This document shows positions 8,317 to 15,536 of a stretch of DNA of 35,694 nucleotides, piece after piece (position 1 is the first letter of the stretch; the number at the start of each line of letters is the position of its first letter). The position numbers and the translations under genes were made by a program. The DNA is taken from the NCBI RefSeq assembly GCF_003259615.1, contig NZ_QLLR01000043.1, forward strand, positions 1-35,694, given 5' to 3'. Origin of the DNA: Pedobacter cryoconitis (lineage in GTDB: Bacteria; Bacteroidota; Bacteroidia; Sphingobacteriales; Sphingobacteriaceae). The notes below the pieces were generated by a model. That model searched no databases and was not told where the DNA came from. It saw only the letters and a program-made list of their open reading frames with translations.

Positions 8317-9284
8317 TATGATTGGTTTACCAACAGGATTTTTCCCTCGCTGTGTACTTGTTTAATATTAAAGGTTTCACAAATCGTCTGTAAAATATGA
8401 TCTAGTGAATCTTCTGGAAAAGTAGTAGTCAAGAGCAGATTTTTGATTCGCGGATCTTCAATAACAATATTTACCTGGTAGGCTTCATTTAGTGTTTCTA
8501 TAACTTTTGAAAGCGGAGTGTTGTTCAGAATAAAGATTTTGTTCCGGTAGTAGGTGTAAAGCTGATCGGTATTGATTTCTTTTTTTAATGCAGTTGTGCC
8601 ATTTTTAACGATCACTTTCTCTCCTTTGTGCAGTTCGACATCAGCACCGCTGATACTCACCTTAACGATTCCTGTTTCTACGATAACTTCTGTTTGCTCG
8701 TTGAGGTATTTCACATTAAAAGAAGTGCCGACTACTTTTATTTTTACTTTTTCTACATCAATAATAAATGGTTTCTCCTTGTTTGGGGTTACTTTGAAAA
8801 ATATTTCTCCTTTTTGTAAACGAATTGCCCGGTTGTCCGTGAAGTTACTGGCAAAACTTAGCAAAGAGTTTTTATTCATTGTAATTACTGATCCGTCTGG
8901 TAGTGTTTTGACCATGACTTCTTTTCCGGCACCAACCGATATGTAATCAGCAGCGCTAAAAACGCGGTAGGTACTCCACAGACCTGCGGCAATCAGAAAT
9001 ATAGCAGCAATTTTAAGCCATCCGTATTTATAACGTAATGGAACAACTTTAGCTTCCTGTTCATTTGATGGGGCTACTTTAGCTTTAAATTTCTTCCAGG
9101 CTTGTTCTTCGTCTATGTTACTTGTTGGTTCGAGCGCTTTACTGGTTTCCCAAATCTGTTTAAATTGGTTGTAGTATACCTTATTAGCCGGATCTTCTGC
9201 TATCCATTGCAATACTTCGGTGTTTTCCTCCGTACTGGTTTCGTTTAATAAGTGTTTTATTAAAAGTTCATCTCTATCGCTCAT
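8316..9284 (-). CDS. FecR-family anti-sigma factor
   Basis: A 322-residue inner membrane regulator. The cytoplasmic N-terminus (residues 1-85) should hold the ECF sigma; one membrane segment follows (WLKIAAIFLIAAGLW). The periplasmic FecR domain contains VMVKTLPDGSVITMNKNSLL and VKIKVVGTSFNVK. The C-terminal DUF4974/STN-like domain (LSKVIETLNEAYQVNIVIED) would meet the STN domain of the partner. It starts one base after the sigma gene ends and overlaps the next gene, so the three genes form a unit. The role, holding and releasing the sigma on a surface signal, is established for the family. Confidence 0.92.
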   Translation of the reverse strand: MSDRDELLIKHLLNETSTEENTEVLQWIAEDPANKVYYNQFKQIWETSKALEPTSNIDEEQAWKKFKAKVAPSNEQEAKVVPLRYKYGWLKIAAIFLIAAGLWSTYRVFSAADYISVGAGKEVMVKTLPDGSVITMNKNSLLSFASNFTDNRAIRLQKGEIFFKVTPNKEKPFIIDVEKVKIKVVGTSFNVKYLNEQTEVIVETGIVKVSISGADVELHKGEKVIVKNGTTALKKEINTDQLYTYYRNKIFILNNTPLSKVIETLNEAYQVNIVIEDPRIKNLLLTTTFPEDSLDHILQTICETFNIKQVHSEGKILLVNQS

Positions 9285-9285
9285 C

Positions 9286-9870
9286 TTAATTCAAAAAATC
9301 TTTGTAAAACAATACTCCTAATAAAAGGAGAGCTAAAAAATCGACCAGTTTTAAGCGCAATATCCTTAATGCTTTTCCCATCTGGGATTCTACGGTTTTA
9401 ATAGAGAGCCCCAGCTGGTCTGCGATTTCTCTGTATTTTAACTCTTCAAACCTGCTCATATGAAATATAAGCCGGCATTGTTCGGGTAAATCTTCCATAG
9501 CTCCATGTATTTTGGAGGCTAGTTCATTTAATTCTACCCGGTGTGAGGCGGGTTCACTTTCCTGTACGGAGTGCATCGTAAAATTCTGGTGGCGCATTTT
9601 TACTTTTTCGTGCTTCAGAAAGTTCAGGGTGTCATTGTGAACGCATTTATATAAATAGGCTTTAACGGAAGTTTGTATATTCAGGAGTTCTCGTTTTTCC
9701 CAGAATTTCATAAATCTGTTTTGTACTATTTCTTCTGCTATTTCCGGGTCACGGATCATCGTATTCACATAGACATGTAATGCCTTGTAGTGCGCTTTAA
9801 ACAAGTGTTCAAAAGCGGTATCGTCGTAAATTATAGGGGCGGCTTGGCTCACAGGATATGTTAATTCCAC
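9286..9870 (-). CDS. ECF RNA polymerase sigma factor (Bacteroidota RpoE-like)
   Basis: A 194-residue ECF sigma. Region 2 is visible as FEHLFKAHYKALHVYV and EIAEEIVQNRFMKFWEKRE; region 4 as LPEQCRLIFHMSRFEELKYR followed by EIADQLGLSIKTVESQMGKA. The start is GTG at 9868-9870: an in-frame stop lies immediately upstream and no earlier ATG is possible. The C-terminus carries a hydrophobic tail (FLALLLLGVLFYKDF), common in this family. A -7-type element on the minus strand (TATATTTG, 9885-9892) lies 15 bases upstream of the start. Its regulon probably includes its own operon. Confidence 0.93.
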   Translation of the reverse strand: MELTYPVSQAAPIIYDDTAFEHLFKAHYKALHVYVNTMIRDPEIAEEIVQNRFMKFWEKRELLNIQTSVKAYLYKCVHNDTLNFLKHEKVKMRHQNFTMHSVQESEPASHRVELNELASKIHGAMEDLPEQCRLIFHMSRFEELKYREIADQLGLSIKTVESQMGKALRILRLKLVDFLALLLLGVLFYKDFLN

Positions 9871-9884
9871 GTTTTATGGCTTTT

Positions 9885-9892
9885 CAAATATA
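9885..9892 (-). promoter_or_regulatory. -7-type promoter element for the ECF sigma operon
   Basis: On the minus strand TATATTTG matches the Bacteroidota TAnnTTTG element. It lies 15 bases before the GTG start of the sigma gene, at the very end of the preceding gene. No convincing -33 element is seen, so this is suggestive only. Confidence 0.4.
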
Positions 9893-10444
9893 TTAGAATT
9901 CTGCTTGTGATGATATATTAATTCTTTGTAAAATCTCTCTCCCATTTGCTGTATCTACAGCAACGAGGTCAATGTATTGTACTTTAGGATACCAAAAGGA
10001 GCATCTGTCGAGTTTGATAAATGCTCTTTTTAGTAAATAGTGTATGTCTTCGTCCTTGATATAAATTTTGTATTTATTGTCGGTTTGGGAACGTTTCAGG
10101 TATAAAGATAATTTGGTGTAGGCCATTAAGTGAATTTCATATTCGTCATTTCCCAGGTCTTTGCTTTGCAGGCCATAGATGTGTTTTCTTTCTATATTGC
10201 TGAGTTCTTCTCGTTTTCCATCTTCTGCGTATTTGATCCAGGATACTTTAACTGGTGCTTGTGTACAGATGGTGCCGTCCTGATTGAGGTTGAGTTCGTA
10301 GATCACTGTATTGGCATCGGGGTTTTTCTGGATAAAGAATAAAAGGTTGTCTATGCGGGGGTGGCCTGGTTGTGCGCTTAGGGGATTGACCATCGCCAGC
10401 AGAACCAGTAATAAGAGGTTAATAGTTTTGCTGAGTGTGGTCAT
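9893..10444 (-). CDS. DUF4833-like exported protein
   Basis: A 183-residue protein with a Sec signal peptide ending at NPLSAQ, so it is exported to the periplasm or beyond. The body (HPRIDNLLFFIQKNPDANTV, APVKVSWIKYAEDGKREELS, ending DLVAVDTANGREILQRINI) resembles the uncharacterised DUF4833 family, whose biochemical role is unknown to me. It follows the repeat protein gene by 12 bases and probably shares its transcript. Nothing in the sequence indicates an active site. Confidence 0.7.
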   Translation of the reverse strand: MTTLSKTINLLLLVLLAMVNPLSAQPGHPRIDNLLFFIQKNPDANTVIYELNLNQDGTICTQAPVKVSWIKYAEDGKREELSNIERKHIYGLQSKDLGNDEYEIHLMAYTKLSLYLKRSQTDNKYKIYIKDEDIHYLLKRAFIKLDRCSFWYPKVQYIDLVAVDTANGREILQRINISSQAEF

Positions 10445-10456
10445 AGTTTGCTTTGT

Positions 10457-11476
10457 TTAGAATATGTATTGTACGCCGGCTGTATAACCTGCATAGATTC
10501 CCTGTATTTTATTGCCGTTTTTACTTTCCCATTTAGAGATAAATTTTTCTGTCAGGTTTCTGCCTTCTTCTGTATTGGTATTGACATAGTTGAAGGTTGG
10601 GCCTCCGAATATTTCCAGATGGGGACTGATTTTAAAGGCGGGCAGAATTTTGATGGAAGATTTAAAGTATTCTCCGGCTTTAAAGTCTTTCAGGGTAAGG
10701 CCGGAGAGTTCAAGGTTTAAGCGAAAGGCTTGTGAGGTGTAGACGTGTGCGCCCAGACCTGCTTCGGCTGCATATATTTCTTTTTTGTTTTTCAGGTTAT
10801 AGCCTATTCCAAGGATTCCGTATAGTATTCTCCCTCCTGATCTGAAAGTGAGCAGGGTGGTAAGGTTGTCGTCTGTAGTTATAGCGAGACTTTTTTCTCC
10901 GTTTTTAATGATGTTAATGAAGCCGATCGGGTAGTCGGAGCTGTCGGCTATGTTCAGGAAGGCGGCTATTTGTACGCCTTTGACTTTTTTCGCGATGTTC
11001 ATAAAGCCTGCGATTTGTGAGGAGGTGTTTTTGGCTTTGTTCATAAATCCGGCAATTTGTATGTTTTTAACGTCGTGTGCAAAGTTTCCAAAACCGGCAA
11101 CTTGCAGGCCTTCCATATTGGTTGATTTGTTGAGGAAGCCGGCAACTGATGTGCCTTTGCTTTCTTCGGAAAGATTCATAAACCCGGCTATTCTCAGGCC
11201 TGTTGCTTTTTGACCGATGTGGTTTGAGAAGCCTGCAATTTGAACGCCTTTTGAGGTGTGGTGGATGAGGTTGGTTACTCCGGCAATTGTAAAGCCGTCT
11301 TCTGCTGCGGATACACCGGCAATCAGGTTCAGGGAAAAGGTGTTGCTGTCTAGTGGGGCGTGTTTGCCGTTACTGCTTAGGGGGTAAATTAAGCCGATGT
11401 TCTTGGTTTGTGCGGATAGGGTGGTTGTTAAAAGGGTTGTTAACAGGATGATGAGTGGGTATGGTTTTATGTTCAT
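10457..11476 (-). CDS. LA_2272-type surface repeat protein
   Basis: A 339-residue exported protein (signal peptide MNIKPYPLIILLTTLLTTTL, cleaved after SAQ). Eight or so repeats of about 15-16 residues follow, with the core GxQIAGFxN (GVQIAGFSNHIGQKAT, LQVAGFGNFAHDVKN, VQIAAFLNIADSSDYP). The C-terminal third is beta-rich and ends in YTAGVQYIF, like an outer membrane barrel. The reading frame stays open upstream to 11656, but the ATG at 11476 is chosen because the signal peptide begins exactly there and the upstream part is encoded by a non-coding hairpin. It resembles the C-terminal two thirds of the STN protein at 6580 without the signalling domains. Function unknown; surface location is inferred. 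Confidence 0.8.
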   Translation of the reverse strand: MNIKPYPLIILLTTLLTTTLSAQTKNIGLIYPLSSNGKHAPLDSNTFSLNLIAGVSAAEDGFTIAGVTNLIHHTSKGVQIAGFSNHIGQKATGLRIAGFMNLSEESKGTSVAGFLNKSTNMEGLQVAGFGNFAHDVKNIQIAGFMNKAKNTSSQIAGFMNIAKKVKGVQIAAFLNIADSSDYPIGFINIIKNGEKSLAITTDDNLTTLLTFRSGGRILYGILGIGYNLKNKKEIYAAEAGLGAHVYTSQAFRLNLELSGLTLKDFKAGEYFKSSIKILPAFKISPHLEIFGGPTFNYVNTNTEEGRNLTEKFISKWESKNGNKIQGIYAGYTAGVQYIF

Positions 11477-11506
11477 ATTGTTGTTGTTTAATCTAGGGAC
11501 AACGTA

Positions 11507-11524
11507 GTAAGGGTTTACCCTTAC
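11507..11524. promoter_or_regulatory. Perfect palindrome upstream of the surface repeat gene
   Basis: GTAAGGGT and ACCCTTAC flank a 2-base spacer. It lies about 30 bases before the ATG at 11476, where a promoter of that gene would lie (a weak -7-like ACTACGTTGTCC follows on the minus strand). It is immediately beside a run of eight G (11525-11532). It could be an operator. Confidence 0.4.
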
Positions 11525-11532
11525 GGGGGGGG

Positions 11533-11619
11533 TAAATAAAAAAGACATTGCTATTTCCGGTCGACGCCCATCTGAAGGGATGGCCAAGGCCCGGAAATTA
11601 GCAATGTCTTTTTTATTTA
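11533..11619. repeat. Long imperfect inverted repeat (about 28-bp arms)
   Basis: The arm at 11533-11560 (TAAATAAAAAAGACATTGCT followed by ATTTCCGG) is complementary to the arm at 11591-11619, with a single one-base bulge. The 30-base centre holds a second short stem (GCCCATC / GATGGC). Both outer arms end in A/T runs, so each strand looks like a terminator hairpin, yet no gene ends here: the flanking genes are divergent. It may be a dispersed repeat, a small RNA, or an attenuator for the minus-strand gene. Confidence 0.7.
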
Positions 11620-11688
11620 GTATTCCAGATTTGTATCCTCCTGGGTAATGGGACATGTTTGTTTGTGTGTGGGTTGTTAGTTGGCGTA

Positions 11689-11717
11689 TTAGTTGGTTAG
11701 TTGGTTAGTTAGTTAGT
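11689..11717. repeat. Short TTAG/TTGG tetranucleotide-like repeat
   Basis: A run of alternating TTAG and TTGG units lies in the divergent intergenic region, upstream of the ORF6N gene. Such simple repeats can change length by slippage. No known promoter element overlaps it. Confidence 0.5.
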
Positions 11718-11754
11718 GGGTCAGCTGGTTTATGAAGGATGATTATTGTTTGGT

Positions 11755-11779
11755 TTGAGGTCACAATCTGTGACCTCAA
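11755..11779. promoter_or_regulatory. Perfect palindrome, candidate operator of the ORF6N gene
   Basis: TTGAGGTCACA and TGTGACCTCAA (11-bp arms) flank a 3-base spacer (ATC). It lies 55 bases before the ORF6N start and shares the core GAGGTCACA-nnn-TGTGACCTC with a second palindrome inside that gene (12039-12067). Confidence 0.65.
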
Positions 11780-11822
11780 GTTTGGTTGATAAATAAATAA
11801 CCAGGTTGGATATATACCGGAG

Positions 11823-11830
11823 TACATTTG
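11823..11830 (+). promoter_or_regulatory. -7-type promoter element of the ORF6N gene
   Basis: TACATTTG matches TAnnTTTG. Only three bases separate it from the ATG at 11834, so the transcript would be nearly leaderless. The same TACATTTG-T arrangement is seen before the ArsR gene at 24393. Confidence 0.45.
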
Positions 11831-11833
11831 TTT

Positions 11834-12403
11834 ATGGGGATATTAAGCACGATAGTTATACCTGATGAGGTGGTGATGAACAAGATTTATGTAGTTCGTG
11901 ATCAGAAGATTATGCTGGATAGGGATCTGGCAGAGTTGTATGGGGTGGAGACTAAAGTACTGAAGCAGGCGGTAAGGCGTAATATTACCCGTTTTCCTGA
12001 AGATTTTATGTTTGAAATGAATAAAGAGGAACTGGAAAATTGGAGGTCACAGTTTGTGACCTCCAATGGTGATCGTCAGGGATTGCGTTACATGCCATTT
12101 TGTTTTACGGAGCAGGGGGTAACAATGTTGTCTTGTGTGCTGAGCAGCGAAAGGGCTATTCATGTGAATATACAGATCATCAGGATATATACACGGATAC
12201 GTGGGATGCTATTGTTGCATAAGGATGTTTCGTTACTGGTTGAGCAGGTGGAAAAGAAATTGCTGAAGCAGGATCAGAAAATAGAGGTGTTGTTTACTTA
12301 TCTGAATAAGTTTATTGAAAAAGAGGATAAGCCGCGGGAGGAAATTGGGTTTAAAAGGAAGGGTAAATCAGGGCCCGCAAAGTCTGAGGATGCCGAATTA
12401 TGA
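11834..12403 (+). CDS. ORF6N domain DNA-binding-like protein
   Basis: A 189-residue protein. The ORF6N domain spans about residues 8-95: VIPDEVVMNKIYVVRDQKIM, LDRDLAELYGVETKVLKQAV, RRNITRFPEDFMFEM, FCFTEQGVTMLSCVLSSERA. A charged, coiled-coil-like tail follows (KKLLKQDQKIEVLFTYLNKF) with a basic end. ORF6N/KilA-N-like domains occur in phage and bacterial proteins and are thought to bind DNA; the cellular role is unknown. Start ATG 11834 is chosen because IVIPDEVVMNKIY is the usual N-terminus of the family. Inside the gene, codons for NWRSQFVTSN form a perfect 29-base palindrome that matches the one upstream, suggesting self-regulation or another DNA-level function. Confidence 0.82.
   Translation: MGILSTIVIPDEVVMNKIYVVRDQKIMLDRDLAELYGVETKVLKQAVRRNITRFPEDFMFEMNKEELENWRSQFVTSNGDRQGLRYMPFCFTEQGVTMLSCVLSSERAIHVNIQIIRIYTRIRGMLLLHKDVSLLVEQVEKKLLKQDQKIEVLFTYLNKFIEKEDKPREEIGFKRKGKSGPAKSEDAEL
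12039..12067. promoter_or_regulatory. Perfect intragenic palindrome inside the ORF6N gene
   Basis: ATTGGAGGTCACA and TGTGACCTCCAAT (13-bp arms) flank the spacer GTT. It encodes NWRSQFVTSN. Its core is identical to the upstream palindrome at 11755-11779; centre-to-centre distance is 286 bases. Confidence 0.65.
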
Positions 12404-12447
12404 AATTTTATAACAAAATGATGTAAGTCTTTGGGTAGGGTAGGGCC

Positions 12448-12455
12448 TATCTTTG
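12448..12455 (+). promoter_or_regulatory. -7-type promoter element of the copper operon
   Basis: TATCTTTG matches TAnnTTTG and lies 17 bases before the ATPase start at 12473. A TTTG at 12430-12433 is upstream, but its 14-base spacing is shorter than the usual -33 to -7 distance. Confidence 0.5.
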
Positions 12456-12472
12456 TACCATATTTAAGAAAG

Positions 12473-14707
12473 ATGTCAGATTTAAAGAACATACAAACCA
12501 TTTCCCTTCCTGTATTAGGTATGACCTGTGCGGGTTGTGCCTCTAGTGTGCAGTCCATGATTGAGGCCCAGGATGGTGTTCGGAGTGCGGAAGTAAATTA
12601 TGCCACACAACAGGTAAAGGTCAGTTATGAGCCGGGTAAAATTACTCCGGAACAGTTTCAGGCAGCAGTACAATCCGTGGGATATGATCTGATTCTGGAT
12701 ACGCTGAATGGAAAGGAAAAGCAGGAGGAGGTACAGCAGCAGAATTATAGTGCTTTGAAAAGAAAGACTCTGCTGGCTGGGTTACTGACGTTGCCGGTAG
12801 TGGTTATCGGAATGTTTTTAATGGATATTCCTTATGCGAACTATTATATGCTGGCTTTAACAACGCCGGTCTTGTTTGTGTTTGGGAAGAATTTCTTCAT
12901 CAATGCTTATAAGCAGGCGCAGCATGGGAGGGCTAATATGGATAGCCTGGTGGCATTGAGTACGGGTATTTCTTATTTGTTTAGTGTGTTTAATACGTTT
13001 TTTGCTGATTTTTGGCATGCTAAAGGGATTCATCCTCATGTGTATTATGAGGCGGCAGCTGTAGTGATTGTTTTTATTATGCTGGGTAAGCTCCTGGAGG
13101 AGAATGCGAAATCAAATACTTCTTCGGCAATTAAGAAGCTGATCGGGTTGCAGCCAAAAACGGTGATGCTGGTTACTGAGCATGGGGAGCAGGAAATAGC
13201 GGTGTCGGCTGTTAAGGCGGGGGATCGGTTATTGGTGAAACCGGGGGATAAAATTCCGGTGGATGGTGTGCTGGATGAGGGACATTCTTATGTGGATGAA
13301 AGTATGATCAGCGGAGAGCCGGTCGCGGTACTGAAAGAGGCGGGTGCACAGGTTTTTGCAGGTACAATCAATCAGAAAGGGAGTTTTAAGTTCCGGGCAG
13401 AGAAAGTAGGCGCGGAAACTTTGCTGGCACAGATCATTAAGCTGGTTCAGGATGCGCAGGGATCGAAAGCCCCGGTTCAGAAATTAGTGGATAAGATCGC
13501 TGGGATATTTGTTCCGATAGTTCTTTTTATTGCGGTCTGTACTTTAGGGATATGGCTGCTGTTTGGCGGAGAGTATAAGCTGAGCCAGGGACTGATGGCC
13601 ATGGTTACGGTGCTGGTGATTGCTTGTCCCTGTGCTTTAGGTCTGGCTACACCAACGGCAATTATGGTCGGGATTGGTAAGGGTGCTGAGCATGGGATAT
13701 TGATTAAAGATGCGGAAGCACTAGAGTCGGGTTATAAGGTGGATACGGTTATTTTAGATAAAACTGGTACGATTACTGAAGGTAAGCCTTTAGTTACGGG
13801 TATTGAATGGGTTGAGAATGAGGTTTCAAGTCAGGATGAAATGCTGAGCGTTTTCCTGGCTATGGAGCAGCAGTCTGAACATCCGCTGGCTGAAGCTGTT
13901 GTGAGTTATATCAAAGATGCCGGTGTCAGGGCAGCTTCAATTACGGATTTTAAAAGTCTGACCGGGAAAGGGGTGGAAGCTGTTTTTAATGGGGAAACCT
14001 ATTTTGCAGGAAGTCATAAAATTTTAACTGAAGCTCATGGAGAGCTGCCCGTGAAAATCGAAGAGGTCGTTCATCAGTTTCAGCAGGAAGCTAAAACAGT
14101 GATCTTTTTTACCAGTACCAGGCAGGTGCTGGCAGTGGTCGCAATTGCTGATCAGATTAAGGCGGGCTCAAAACAAGCCGTAGAAGAGTTGCAGGCGCAA
14201 GGGATAACAGTTTACATGTTGACTGGAGATAATGCCTTTACAGCGGCTGCAATTGCGAAACAGGCAGGGATTTTGAACTACAAGGCAGACGTACTTCCGG
14301 CAGAGAAGGCAGATTTCGTTAAAAGCCTGCAGCAGGAGGGCAAAATCGTGGCGATGATAGGCGACGGAATTAACGATAGCCAGGCGCTGGCCCAGGCGGA
14401 TCTCTCGATTGCCATGGGCAGGGGATCTGATATTGCAATTGATGTAGCCAAGCTCACGCTGATCTCGTCCGATTTAAGGCAGGTTTCTAAAGCGCTGAAG
14501 CTATCGAAGGCTACGGTGAGAACAATACGTCAGAATTTATTCTGGGCGTTTATATACAACCTGATTGGGATTCCTTTGGCTGCGGGGATATTATATCCGT
14601 TGAATGGTTTCCTGCTGAATCCAATGATCGCAGGAGCAGCAATGGCATTAAGCTCAGTCTCTGTAGTAGGGAACAGCCTCAGGTTGAAATTGACTAAATT
14701 GAATTAA
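12473..14707 (+). CDS. copA: Copper-exporting P1B-type ATPase
   Basis: A 744-residue inner membrane pump that exports Cu(I) using ATP. One N-terminal HMA domain has GMTCAGCAS (Cys19 and Cys22). The membrane helix carries the CPC metal site (ACPCALGLATPTA, about residue 385). The phosphorylation motif DKTGTITEG lies at about 428, the SEHPLAEAV nucleotide-site HP motif at about 475, and the hinge GDGINDSQAL at about 630. These are the signatures of the CopA/ CtpA group. ATG at 12473 is chosen over an upstream TTG because the HMA domain then has a normal N-terminus and the promoter lies between the two. It heads an operon with an HMA chaperone and an HMA-AraC regulator, supporting copper rather than zinc or cadmium. 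Confidence 0.95.
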   Translation: MSDLKNIQTISLPVLGMTCAGCASSVQSMIEAQDGVRSAEVNYATQQVKVSYEPGKITPEQFQAAVQSVGYDLILDTLNGKEKQEEVQQQNYSALKRKTLLAGLLTLPVVVIGMFLMDIPYANYYMLALTTPVLFVFGKNFFINAYKQAQHGRANMDSLVALSTGISYLFSVFNTFFADFWHAKGIHPHVYYEAAAVVIVFIMLGKLLEENAKSNTSSAIKKLIGLQPKTVMLVTEHGEQEIAVSAVKAGDRLLVKPGDKIPVDGVLDEGHSYVDESMISGEPVAVLKEAGAQVFAGTINQKGSFKFRAEKVGAETLLAQIIKLVQDAQGSKAPVQKLVDKIAGIFVPIVLFIAVCTLGIWLLFGGEYKLSQGLMAMVTVLVIACPCALGLATPTAIMVGIGKGAEHGILIKDAEALESGYKVDTVILDKTGTITEGKPLVTGIEWVENEVSSQDEMLSVFLAMEQQSEHPLAEAVVSYIKDAGVRAASITDFKSLTGKGVEAVFNGETYFAGSHKILTEAHGELPVKIEEVVHQFQQEAKTVIFFTSTRQVLAVVAIADQIKAGSKQAVEELQAQGITVYMLTGDNAFTAAAIAKQAGILNYKADVLPAEKADFVKSLQQEGKIVAMIGDGINDSQALAQADLSIAMGRGSDIAIDVAKLTLISSDLRQVSKALKLSKATVRTIRQNLFWAFIYNLIGIPLAAGILYPLNGFLLNPMIAGAAMALSSVSVVGNSLRLKLTKLN

Positions 14708-14758
14708 TTTAAAACACGATGCCCTGATTATAAAGGGGCGCTAATAAAAACAAGTATT

Positions 14759-14968
14759 ATGGAAACTCTGAAATTTAAAACGAATATTAAATGTGGTGGA
14801 TGTGTGGCTACGGTAACTCCTCACTTAAATGCAATGACTGGTCTTGAGTGGAACGTAGATACCGATGTAGCTGATAAAGTTCTGACCGTAACAGGTGACG
14901 GTGAAAACCTGCAGGAAAAAATTCAGGAGACTGTAAAGAAAGCCGGCTTCCAGGCAGAATTAATTTAA
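14759..14968 (+). CDS. Small HMA metallochaperone (CopZ-like)
   Basis: A 69-residue single HMA domain: LKFKTNIKCGGCVATVTPHL with Cys18 and Cys21 forming the CxxC metal site, ending KKAGFQAELI. It lacks the usual Met before the first Cys (IKCGGC instead of MxCxxC). It is likely to carry Cu(I) in the cytoplasm to the ATPase encoded upstream. A 51-base gap with a weak hairpin (GCCC / GGGGC, about 14721-14740) separates it from the ATPase gene; the next gene starts one base after its stop (TAA-T-ATG). Confidence 0.9.
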   Translation: METLKFKTNIKCGGCVATVTPHLNAMTGLEWNVDTDVADKVLTVTGDGENLQEKIQETVKKAGFQAELI

Positions 14969-14969
14969 T

Positions 14970-15536
14970 ATGCAGCTGCACGTTAAAAATATGGTTTGTG
15001 ACCGGTGTATTCTCATCGTCAAACAGCAGCTGGAAAATCTCGGCCTGTCTGTGGATGAGATTTCATTGGGAAGAGTGACTGTTTCGCCGGAGCCTGATCC
15101 GGCGAAACTACAGGACATTTCAGCGGCCTTCCAGGTGCTGGGTTTTGAGTTGATCGACAAAGATAAAGACCAGCTCGTGGAGCAGGTGAAAACACAGGTG
15201 ATCGAGCTCGTTCATTATTCAAATCTGTTTGAATTGAAGCAGAGCCTGATGAGCGTGATTGCAGAGAAATTGAACAAGGAATATGTTTATCTCAGCAGGT
15301 TGTTTTCTGATGTGGAAGGGATCACTATTGAGAAATATATCATTCAGCAAAAGGTAACCAGGGTAAAGGAATTGTTAGAGTACGGGGAGCTGAATCTGAA
15401 CGAAATTGCCTACCAGATGGGCTATAGCAGCAGCGCACATTTGTCTACGCAATTCAAGGCTGTAACCGGGGTAACGCCGAGTAAATATAAGGCTCAGCCA
15501 ATGGGTGACCGTAAACCTTTAGATCAAATCAACTAA
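14970..15536 (+). CDS. HMA-like domain fused to AraC-type DNA-binding domain; probable copper regulator
   Basis: A 188-residue protein. Residues 1-65 look like an HMA ferredoxin fold with the metal motif MVCDRC (Cys10 and Cys13). Residues of about 85-180 form an AraC/XylS double helix-turn-helix (VIAEKLNKEYVYLSRLFSDV, then LNEIAYQMGYSSSAHLSTQF and VTGVTPSKYK). The linker lacks the sugar-binding domain of classic AraC proteins. The simplest reading is a one-component sensor that binds Cu(I) through the HMA-like part and controls the copper operon, but no binding site or effector is proven. It is translationally close to the chaperone gene and is the last gene of the unit. Confidence 0.82.
   Translation: MQLHVKNMVCDRCILIVKQQLENLGLSVDEISLGRVTVSPEPDPAKLQDISAAFQVLGFELIDKDKDQLVEQVKTQVIELVHYSNLFELKQSLMSVIAEKLNKEYVYLSRLFSDVEGITIEKYIIQQKVTRVKELLEYGELNLNEIAYQMGYSSSAHLSTQFKAVTGVTPSKYKAQPMGDRKPLDQIN

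Noticed and set aside
11477..11656. 60-residue N-terminal extension of the surface repeat protein
   Set aside because: It would be encoded by the long hairpin and the poly-G run, and would bury a perfect signal peptide that starts at 11476.
11689..11717. TTAG/TTGG run as a CRISPR or satellite array
   Set aside because: Units are only four bases long and imperfect, without spacers or cas genes.
12431..12472. TTG start giving a 14-residue extension of the copper ATPase
   Set aside because: The extension covers the -7 promoter element; the ATG at 12473 gives the normal HMA N-terminus.
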